64,000 nt of DNA from an uncultured Acidobacteriia bacterium (GTDB lineage: Bacteria > Acidobacteriota > Terriglobia > Bryobacterales > Bryobacteraceae): contig CAIYHG010000041.1 of NCBI GenBank assembly GCA_903925975.1, positions 1 through 64,000 of the forward strand, given 5' to 3'. Position 1 is the stretch's first letter, and each line of letters begins with the position of its first letter. Shown piece by piece: positions 31,731 to 39,075 of the stretch. The translations under genes were made by a program, and so were the position numbers. The notes beneath the pieces were generated by a model that had not been told where the DNA came from, did no database searches, and saw nothing but the letters and a program-made list of their open reading frames with translations.

Positions 31731-32524
31731 AGGGGAACACGGTACTCACCCCGAAACACCTGGTCCATGAAGGCCAGCGTTTCGGCGTGCAAAGCGCCGT
31801 TATCCGCCAAGACGTGTGAGGACTCGATGATGTCGTGCGGGGCGCCTCGCATATCCGAGACCCTTCCGCCGGCTTCTTCCACGAGCACGACTCCGGCGGC
31901 CATGTCCCAGGGCTTCAGGCCGAATTCCCAGAAGAGGTCCAAGCGGCCCGCAGCCACGTAGGCCAGGTCCAAAGCTGCCGAGCCCGTTCGCCGCACGCCG
32001 TGCGATGCCATGGCCACCTGATAGTAAAAGTGGATGTTGATATCGTGGCTGCGCTTGCGGCTGGGGAAACCGGTGCAGGCCAGAGCCCCGTTGAGGGAAG
32101 CGACGCCGGACACCCGTATGCGTTCGTTGTTGAGGAAGGCGCCCGAGCCGCGCTCGGCATAGAACAGTTCGCGGCGGACCGGGTCGTAAACCACTCCCAG
32201 GATGGGTTCGCCCGCGCGCAGCAGCCCGATCGAAACGGCGAACATGGGGAAGCTGTGGGCGAAATTCGTGGTGCCATCGAGCGGGTCCACATACCAGCAG
32301 TATTCGGAGGAACTCTCGTGGCCGCCCGTCTCCTCGGCCACAATGCGGTGGTCGGGGTAGACTTCCCGCAGGCGATGAATGATCAGCGCCTCCGAAGCGC
32401 GGTCGGCCTCAGTGACAAGGTCGAACTCGCTCTTCAGTTCATACGGAACGCGGCGTTCGTAGTAGTCCGCAACTAGCGCGCCCGCCTCGCGCGCAATTTC
32501 AGAGGCGCTCTCCAGATAGCTCAT
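31718..32524 (-). CDS. Inositol monophosphatase family protein
   Basis: VDPLDGTTNFAHSFPMFAVSIGL; VAEETGG; KPWDMAAGVVLVEEAGGRVSD. Confidence 0.93.
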   Translation of the reverse strand: MSYLESASEIAREAGALVADYYERRVPYELKSEFDLVTEADRASEALIIHRLREVYPDHRIVAEETGGHESSSEYCWYVDPLDGTTNFAHSFPMFAVSIGLLRAGEPILGVVYDPVRRELFYAERGSGAFLNNERIRVSGVASLNGALACTGFPSRKRSHDINIHFYYQVAMASHGVRRTGSAALDLAYVAAGRLDLFWEFGLKPWDMAAGVVLVEEAGGRVSDMRGAPHDIIESSHVLADNGALHAETLAFMDQVFRGEYRVPLPEM

Positions 32525-32544
32525 TTTGGGGAACTTCGCGGTGG

Positions 32545-32790
32545 TCAGCCTTCTTCTTGAAGGTACTTGATGTCGTGCTTAAAGATGAAGAGGTTCGGCT
32601 CGCCTTTGCGCGTCAGCCGGATGAAGGATTGGTCGTAGTATTCCACCGTACCCGTGACCTCTTCCCCGTCCACGAGCTTCACACGAACCGGAGTCGCGTG
32701 TTCGATGAGCTCTTTGAGGTACTTGGTCTCCTCGAAGGTCTGCTCCGGCGCGCGCCCCGCCTTCCCGCTGCTCTGTTGTCGGATAATCAC
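32545..32790 (-). CDS. hfq: RNA chaperone Hfq (Sm-like)
   Basis: TPVRVKLVDGEEVTGTVEYYDQSFIRLTRKGEPNLFIFKHDIKYLQEEG, Sm1/Sm2-like. Confidence 0.8.
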   Translation of the reverse strand: MIIRQQSSGKAGRAPEQTFEETKYLKELIEHATPVRVKLVDGEEVTGTVEYYDQSFIRLTRKGEPNLFIFKHDIKYLQEEG

Positions 32791-32795
32791 GTTTG

Positions 32796-33791
32796 CTATC
32801 GCTTCCCGGTCGTCTTTCCCGCTGCCGGTGGGGCGACCTTTGGGGCCCTCTGAGGGGTCACGGAAATGCGCGCGCCGGGCGCGCTAACCGTACCCTCGAC
32901 CTCACCATAATAGCCGTTGCGCGCGGACACTTTCAAATCCGGGCGTTTGAGGCGCACCTCAAGCGAGTGGAAGCGCTCCCGCGCCTGCGCGTTCTTGGGA
33001 TAGAAGCCCAGGCTGTATTGCGTGCGCAATTCCTTCAGGATCTCGCCGAAGGCTTTATCCAGCTCCGGCCCCATGGCCGGCATGAAGGTTCGGCCGCCGG
33101 TTCCCTGGGCCATGTAGATCAGCGCGTGCTCGCCGCCGATATCCCTTCCCGCGTCATTCGTAATGGGCACGACGACGATGGGGTAAATGACGGCGTCGGA
33201 CAGTTGCGCCGCTTCGAGGGCGTCATGGGAGCTGATGGACCCGGGCATCGTATTGGAACCGTCCGTAACGATCACCACAACCTTGCGGCCTTCGCGTTCC
33301 TCCAGGCTCTGGGAGCCGAACCGGATAGCGTCGTAAAGGGCGGTGGCGCCTTCCGGCCGAAAACGGCGGAACGCCAGTTCCAGCGAGCGGTAGTCGTGCG
33401 TGTACTCGTGCTGAAGGGTGATATCGGCGTTGAAGCTGTAAAGCGCCACGGCGTCTTCCGCATTGCCTTCCGAGAGCAGCGCCTGAAGGAAGCGTGTGGC
33501 CGCATCGGTTTCGTACTTCAGATCCTTGCCGGTGGAGCCGCTGGTATCGATCATCAGGGCCACGGAAACCGGCTGCGCCGACTGGCGCTCGAAGATCGAG
33601 ACCTCCTGGCGCACGCCGTTATCGTACAGCTCGAAATCTTCCTTTGTGAGATCGCCCACCAGTTCGCCGGCCGGGTTCTTCACGGTGGCAACCACGCGCA
33701 CCAGATTCACGTTGACGCGGATGACTGGGTTCTCCTGCGCCAACGCCGGCAGAGCGGTCAGGCACAGCGCGGCCGCGAGGAGGCGCAGCAC
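32796..33791 (-). CDS. VWA-domain protein of the acidobacterial VWFA-related type, signal peptide
   Basis: (V)LRLLAAALCLTALPALAQ; VALMIDTSGSTGKDLKYE MIDAS; GTG start proposed because the longer ORF-track N-terminus crosses a palindromic repeat and the upstream gene. Confidence 0.82.
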   Translation of the reverse strand: MLRLLAAALCLTALPALAQENPVIRVNVNLVRVVATVKNPAGELVGDLTKEDFELYDNGVRQEVSIFERQSAQPVSVALMIDTSGSTGKDLKYETDAATRFLQALLSEGNAEDAVALYSFNADITLQHEYTHDYRSLELAFRRFRPEGATALYDAIRFGSQSLEEREGRKVVVIVTDGSNTMPGSISSHDALEAAQLSDAVIYPIVVVPITNDAGRDIGGEHALIYMAQGTGGRTFMPAMGPELDKAFGEILKELRTQYSLGFYPKNAQARERFHSLEVRLKRPDLKVSARNGYYGEVEGTVSAPGARISVTPQRAPKVAPPAAGKTTGKR

Positions 33792-33914
33792 AAGTGGGGC
33801 GGACGCCCTCGTCCGCGCCGGACCCCCTGGTCCGGCAAGCCCCAGCGCGCGCACAGAATCCCCAGCAAGGCCGACCTGGGAGTCGGCCTGCGGGCCGGGG
33901 GGCCCGCCCCACTT
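33792..33914. repeat. Multi-arm palindromic element, copy B (123 bp)
   Basis: Outer stem AAGTGGGGCGG/CCGCCCCACTT; arms GGACG-CCCT-CGTCC, GCCGGACC-CCCT-GGTCCGGC, GGCCGAC-CTGGGA-GTCGGCC, GCGGGCC-GGGG-GGCCCGC. Confidence 0.85.
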
Positions 33915-33918
33915 GCCG

Positions 33919-34632
33919 CTAGCGTGCAGCCAGGACATCGGCGCCCCACTCTCCTTCCACCCACACTTCCCCATCCATGAAGTATTCCTTCTTCCAGATG
34001 GGCACGCTCTTCTTTACGGTATCTATGGCTTCGAGAGCGGCTTCAAAGGCCGGCCTCCGGTGCGGGGCCGTCACCACTATGGCAACGCTGGTTTCGCCGA
34101 TCAACAGGCGTCCCAGGCGGTGGACTATCGCGATCCGCCCGATTGCGCGCCGGGAGGCGATATCGGCCCCGATCCGGGCCAGGGTCTTGAGGGCTAGCGG
34201 TTCGTAGCCCTCGTAATCGAGGAACCGGGTGGGGCGGCCGCCGGTGTTATTGCGTACCGTGCCCTCGAACGTGACCACCGCGCCCTCGGCGCCGGTGATG
34301 AGTTTGGCTGCGATGGCGGGCGGGTCGATGCGGCGGCGAACCAGCGCGAAGTAGTTGCCCGCTTCCAGGATTTCGAGCGGTTCGGCGGTTCCGCCACTTA
34401 CCGGGGGAAGCAAGGCAAGCTCGTCCCCATCCTCAATAAGCTCCGAAGCCGCCGCGAACCTCTGATTGCGAGCCATGACTATGCTTGGGGAGATGCCGCG
34501 CACGCCGGGATAGCGTTCCGAGTAGGCCCTGAGGACGCAGCCCAAGGTAGCGCCTGAAGGGAACTCGGCCTCCTCGGACGGCTTTCCGACCATGTCCTTC
34601 AATACGCCAAAAAACAGTACCCGGGCGCGCAT
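33919..34632 (-). CDS. Fused molybdopterin synthase, MoaD (small) - MoaE (large)
   Basis: MRARVLFFGVLKDMVGK...ALLPPVSGG (MoaD-like, GG) then FALVRRRIDPPAIAAKLITGAEGAVVTFEGTVRNNTGGR...IWKKEYFMDGEVWVEG (MoaE). Confidence 0.9.
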   Translation of the reverse strand: MRARVLFFGVLKDMVGKPSEEAEFPSGATLGCVLRAYSERYPGVRGISPSIVMARNQRFAAASELIEDGDELALLPPVSGGTAEPLEILEAGNYFALVRRRIDPPAIAAKLITGAEGAVVTFEGTVRNNTGGRPTRFLDYEGYEPLALKTLARIGADIASRRAIGRIAIVHRLGRLLIGETSVAIVVTAPHRRPAFEAALEAIDTVKKSVPIWKKEYFMDGEVWVEGEWGADVLAAR

Positions 34633-34705
34633 CCTCTTTAGTATCCCAAGTCTAGCAGACGCCCCCGAGCTCACCCCCGTTGCAGCGCGATACAATGCCC
34701 TTTCC

Positions 34706-35125
34706 ATGAATCAGCCCTGCGAGACCCGCTTGCGGGTACGGTATGCCGAAACCGACCGGATGGGGGTGGTTTACTACGCCAACTACCTGGTCTGGATGGA
34801 AGTGGGCCGGGTGGAACTCTGCAAATCGCTCGGGTTCAGCTACCGGGATATGGAAGTCGACGACAGCGTTCAGCTCGCCGTTGCCGAATCCTACTGCCGC
34901 TACAAGTCGCCGGCCCGTTTTGACGACGAGGTGATCGTGAAGACCTGGGTGGACGAAGCCAACCCGAGAGTGGTCGTCTTCGGCTACGAGATGCGGCTCG
35001 CGGAAAGCGACCGCGTACTCGCCTCGGGCCATACGCGCCACATCGTGGTGAACTCCGCGATGCAGACGGTCCGGCTGCCAAAGAAATACTACCCGCTCTT
35101 AGGAATCCCTGACCCCACCGCCTGA
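34706..35125 (+). CDS. YbgC-like acyl-CoA thioesterase (hot-dog fold)
   Basis: LRVRYAETDRMGVVYYANYLVWMEVGRVELCKSLG. Confidence 0.9.
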   Translation: MNQPCETRLRVRYAETDRMGVVYYANYLVWMEVGRVELCKSLGFSYRDMEVDDSVQLAVAESYCRYKSPARFDDEVIVKTWVDEANPRVVVFGYEMRLAESDRVLASGHTRHIVVNSAMQTVRLPKKYYPLLGIPDPTA

Positions 35126-35279
35126 CCCGGCCCTCCCCCCGGGAGGGGGCGCCCGGCATGGTATGATATATTTCATGTGACAGCCGCTAACCCCAACCGC
35201 GCCTAAGACCTAGGCGCAAACGATCTGCTTTCCGCCGCAGCTTCAAGCGGCGCACTTTTTGACCGAGGAGAATAATCGC

Positions 35280-35801
35280 ATGCTTACATTTTTGAGGCGG
35301 GGAGTGGTGTTCGTTGCCGGCGCTATGGCTTTGCCCGTGGGGAGTTCGCCGCACGTCAAGCCGCTGGCAGGACCGATGCAGGACCCGCGCATATATAGCT
35401 TGCGTCAGTTTTTCCGGGGCCGGCAGGCAGGCTCGTACTCGCAGGCGTTTGTGGAAGCGGCAGATAGGTACTCTCTGGATTGGCGTTTGCTTCCGAGCCT
35501 GGCCATTGTGGAATCGGGCGGAGGCACGGCGGCGGTGGGGAACAACTTCTTCGGGTGGGATTCCGGAAAGGCCAAGTTTTCGAACCCCGCAGCCGCAATA
35601 CGCACCGTGGCCCGCTACCTGGCCCAGTCCGATTTGTACCGAAACAAGAGCTTAGACGCGCAACTCGCTACCTATAACCCTCATCCCGGGTATGCCAGTA
35701 AAGTGAAATCCGTCATGCAGCGGATTTCCGGTTCGCGTTGGGCAGTGACGAGCCTAACCCAAGGCCCTCACAGCCAGGTACAAGCCTCCAAATACCAGTA
35801 G
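35280..35801 (+). CDS. Exported glucosaminidase/lytic-transglycosylase-like cell-wall hydrolase
   Basis: SYSQAFVEAADRYSLDWRLLPSLAIVESGGGTAAVGNNFFGWDSGKAKFSNPAAAIRTVARYLA. Confidence 0.75.
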   Translation: MLTFLRRGVVFVAGAMALPVGSSPHVKPLAGPMQDPRIYSLRQFFRGRQAGSYSQAFVEAADRYSLDWRLLPSLAIVESGGGTAAVGNNFFGWDSGKAKFSNPAAAIRTVARYLAQSDLYRNKSLDAQLATYNPHPGYASKVKSVMQRISGSRWAVTSLTQGPHSQVQASKYQ

Positions 35802-35900
35802 GGAAACGATCGTCACCACCGACCAGAGCGCAACGCGCTCCTTCGTGCTTGTGACCTGATCGTCATCTTCTTTGATCTTCTCGGCGAGGCTCTCAAACAT
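35754..35900 (-). CDS. Small (48 aa) single-TM membrane protein, absent from the ORF track
   Basis: MFESLAEKIKEDDDQVTSTKERVALWSVVTIVSLLVFGGLYLAVRALG*; SD-like TAGGAGGGAAT just upstream of ATG; convergent overlap with the 35280-35801 gene. Confidence 0.7.
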   Translation of the reverse strand: MFESLAEKIKEDDDQVTSTKERVALWSVVTIVSLLVFGGLYLAVRALG

Positions 35901-36087
35901 ATTCCCTCCTATAAGGCCCGTATGCGCTAGTCCCCGGATAGCTACCTTTGGGTCCTCGGACCCGCTCCCTGGGCGGGTCCGCTTTCAGAGCGATTGTAGT
36001 CCCGATTCGGCTTTTTGCAAATAGGGATTTTGCGGCCGGCGGGAGCCCACGGTTGCGGGGACCGGGGCAACGGCGCCGTGCAAGCCG

Positions 36088-36116
36088 TTGACAAGCTTGA
36101 GCAGTCGGCGTATATT
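36088..36116 (+). promoter_or_regulatory. Sigma-70-type promoter for the S1 gene
   Basis: TTGACA - 17 bp - TATATT. Confidence 0.75.
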
Positions 36117-36280
36117 GGCTAAAATACTGATCGCAAAAAGGTTTGCTGGACATAGCGCATGGTCTCGCCCAACACGGTGCTCAGATCTCTTCTGGCGGCT
36201 CGACTTCCCGTTTCTTACCTCCTGCCGCGGTTCCCGTGTCCGGCGGAGGCGGCCTTGACGCTGTGTATGGCGGAGGCTTG

Positions 36281-37993
36281 ATGGCCGGAGAGAATAGCGG
36301 GCAAGCGGACCAGCCGGTCCCGGAGAACTACGAGGATCTTCTCGACGACTATAGCCACTTTGCGCCTCCGGCCGCCGATGAAGTGCTGCAGGGCACTGTC
36401 CTCAGCATCACCGGCAAAGACGTCATTATCGACTTCGGTTATAAGTCCGAAGGCATAGCCCCAATCGAAGAGTTTCAGGGGCCCAACGGCGAAGTCAACC
36501 TCCGCCCCGGCGACGCCGTCGACGTGATGATCGAACACGGGGGACACGCCGAGGGATACGTCCTCCTGTCGCATACGCGCGCGGCGCGGTTGCGAATATG
36601 GGACAACCTGGACAAGGCGTACCAGGAAGAACTCATCATCTCCGGCCGCGTGCAGGGCCGGGTCAAGGGCGGTTTGGCGGTGGATGTCGGCATCCGGGCC
36701 TTTATGCCCGGCTCGCAGGCCGATCCCCGGCCGACCCACAATATCGACGCGCTGATCGGCCAGGATATCCCGGTCAAGATCATCAAGCTGAACCGGCGCC
36801 GCGGAAACGTCGTGGTTTCCCGGAAGATGGCGATCGAAGACGACACCAAAACCCGCAAGACGGTCACCCTGGAACACCTGGAAGAAGGCGCGGTAGTCAC
36901 CGGCGTGGTCAAGAACCTCACGGAGTATGGCGCTTTCATCGATCTTGGGGGAATTGACGGGCTGCTGCACGTCACGGACATGTCCTACGGCCGCATCGCC
37001 CATCCTTCCGAACTGCTACACGTGGGCCAGGAACTTTCGGTCAAGATTCTCAAGTTCGAACGCTCCAAAGAGCGGGTTTCGTTGGGCGTAAAGCAACTCG
37101 AGCCCGATCCATGGGAAAGCGTTGTGGAACGCTACTCGGTGGACAGCCGCGTGATTGGGCGCGTGGTGAATGTGACCGATTACGGCGCTTTCGTGGAACT
37201 GGAAGCGGGCGTCGAAGGCCTGATCCATATCAGCGAGATGACCTGGTCGCGGCGCATGAAGCACCCCTCGAAGGTGGTCAGGCCCGGGGACCGGGTAGAG
37301 GCCGTGGTGCTTGAAGTCCACCCGAAGGAACGGCGAATTTCGCTAGGGCTGAAGCAGCTGGAGCCGAACCCCTGGAGCACGATCGACAGCCGTTATAGCG
37401 TCGGTTCCGTGGTAGAGGGCCGCGTTCGGAACATGACCGATTTCGGGGCTTTCGTGGAGATCGAAGAAGGAATCGACGGGCTGGTCCACGTTTCCGATCT
37501 CTCCTGGACCAAGAGGATCAAGCACCCCTCCGAGGCGCTGAAGAAGGGCCAGATCGTGCAAGCCGTCATTTTGAACATCGATTCGGCGTCGCACAGGCTC
37601 TCCCTCGGGATCAAGCAGTTGCAGCCGGACGCCTGGGAAAGCTATTTTCAGCAGCATCAGGTGGGCGATGTGGTGCATGGCCGCGTCTGCCGGTTGGCAG
37701 GTTTTGGAGCCTTCGTGGAACTGGCCGAAGGCGTGGAGGGGTTGTGCCATTTCTCGGAGACCCCGGGCTACTCGGGTAAGCGAGCCCCGGAAACGCCTCC
37801 GCTCACCGTTGGGCAGGAATTGGATTTCAAGATCATCAAGATGAGCGAAGCCGAGAAGAAGATCGGCTTGAGCCTGAAGGCCGCCGCGCATGACGCCGAA
37901 AAGGACCGCCTGGAGGACTACCAGCGGCAGGCCCATGCAGCGACGAGTACTATAGAAGAGGTCATGAGCCTCAAAGACCGGAGCCCGGAGTAG
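36281..37993 (+). CDS. rpsA: 30S ribosomal protein S1, six S1 domains
   Basis: Repeated S1 motifs (VVTGVVKNLTEYGAFIDLGGIDGLLHVTDMSYGR; RVIGRVVNVTDYGAFVELEAGVEGLIHISEM; ...); ATG preceded by GGAGG. Confidence 0.93.
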   Translation: MAGENSGQADQPVPENYEDLLDDYSHFAPPAADEVLQGTVLSITGKDVIIDFGYKSEGIAPIEEFQGPNGEVNLRPGDAVDVMIEHGGHAEGYVLLSHTRAARLRIWDNLDKAYQEELIISGRVQGRVKGGLAVDVGIRAFMPGSQADPRPTHNIDALIGQDIPVKIIKLNRRRGNVVVSRKMAIEDDTKTRKTVTLEHLEEGAVVTGVVKNLTEYGAFIDLGGIDGLLHVTDMSYGRIAHPSELLHVGQELSVKILKFERSKERVSLGVKQLEPDPWESVVERYSVDSRVIGRVVNVTDYGAFVELEAGVEGLIHISEMTWSRRMKHPSKVVRPGDRVEAVVLEVHPKERRISLGLKQLEPNPWSTIDSRYSVGSVVEGRVRNMTDFGAFVEIEEGIDGLVHVSDLSWTKRIKHPSEALKKGQIVQAVILNIDSASHRLSLGIKQLQPDAWESYFQQHQVGDVVHGRVCRLAGFGAFVELAEGVEGLCHFSETPGYSGKRAPETPPLTVGQELDFKIIKMSEAEKKIGLSLKAAAHDAEKDRLEDYQRQAHAATSTIEEVMSLKDRSPE

Positions 37994-38059
37994 CTTGCAA
38001 TTTCACACTAATCACGCGATACTGCGGTTTTCTAACCGATTGAAGAATTGGAGAATGCG

Positions 38060-38389
38060 ATGACGAAGGCCGATCTGATTGAAGAAGTCTCCCGCGTGGT
38101 GGAGATGACCCGAAAGGAGTCGGAGGTCATCGTGGAGGCGATTTTCGACAGCGTCGTTCGTTCCCTGCGTTCGGGCGACAAAATTGAGATTCGCGGGTTC
38201 GGAAGCTTCCGTACACGGCAGCGCCAACCGCGGATCGGCCGTAATCCTAAGACGGGCGCCCGTGTGGAAGTGCCCGCCAAGAAGATTCCGTATTTCAAGC
38301 CCAGCAAGGAATTGAAGGACGTGGTCAACGATTCGAGCCACACCACCCCGGCTCCAGCGGAAGCGCCGGAGCAGACGCCGAATCCATAG
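38060..38389 (+). CDS. HU/IHF-family DNA-binding protein
   Basis: MTKADLIEEVSRVVEMTRKESEVIVEAIFDSVVRSLRSGDKIEIRGFGSFRTRQRQPRIGRNPKTG. Confidence 0.95.
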   Translation: MTKADLIEEVSRVVEMTRKESEVIVEAIFDSVVRSLRSGDKIEIRGFGSFRTRQRQPRIGRNPKTGARVEVPAKKIPYFKPSKELKDVVNDSSHTTPAPAEAPEQTPNP

Positions 38390-38410
38390 TCGCCGCCATT
38401 CCGCAAATAC

Positions 38411-38896
38411 ATGGACTATCTTTGGACCCCGTGGCGATACCAGTACATCGTCAAATCGGGGGATGCGGGAGAGTGCGTTTTTTGCGCTGCCGGGCGATCT
38501 TCGAACGATGAAGAGGCGCTCGTAATTCACCGCGCCGCTTTTAATTTCGTCATCCTCAACCGGTTTCCGTACACTAGCGGGCACGTCATGGTTGTACCGT
38601 ACGACCATGTGGCGTCGCTGACCGAGCTAAAGGACGAAGCGCTCGCCGAGATGATGGGCCTCGCGCGAGACGCGGAGCGCCACCTGCGCGCCGTCTACCA
38701 TCCGGAAGGTCTGAATCTGGGAATCAATCTGGGTAAGAGCGCCGGTGCGGGCATTGCCGGCCACATTCATCTGCACGCCCTACCGCGCTGGACGGGCGAT
38801 ACCAATTTCATGACCGCCATCGGCGAAACGCGCATTCTCCCCGAAGACCTGCAAGAGACGTGGCGCAGACTCCGCCTTGCCTTCGCCGGAAGTTAA
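38411..38896 (+). CDS. HIT-family hydrolase/transferase
   Basis: CVFC; NRFPYTSGHVMVVPYDH; GAGIAGHIHLHALPRW (HxHxH). Confidence 0.93.
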   Translation: MDYLWTPWRYQYIVKSGDAGECVFCAAGRSSNDEEALVIHRAAFNFVILNRFPYTSGHVMVVPYDHVASLTELKDEALAEMMGLARDAERHLRAVYHPEGLNLGINLGKSAGAGIAGHIHLHALPRWTGDTNFMTAIGETRILPEDLQETWRRLRLAFAGS

Positions 38897-38994
38897 GCGT
38901 TCGGAGCGTTCCAGGTCGGTTTCGGGAGATATGGGACATTCATCCGGCCCGCAACCTACTGCAAAGACAATCCCGTAGGCCAGAATTGTACTTT

Positions 38995-39044
38995 AGGGCT
39001 ATTCAAACCTAGTAGAAATATAACGATAATAGGTCGATAGCCCT
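38995..39044. promoter_or_regulatory. Bipartite inverted repeat upstream of the first tandem receptor gene
   Basis: AGGGCTAT-tcaa-ACCTA ... TAGGT-cg-ATAGCCCT, both segments perfectly complementary. Confidence 0.6.
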
Positions 39045-39075
39045 GCCGAAGTATTGTGTTATTTGTTGTGCCTTT

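Noticed and set aside
32793-33980. 395-aa plus-strand ORF spanning the VWA gene and copy B repeat
   Set aside because: Shadow of the minus-strand VWA coding region; no domain signal
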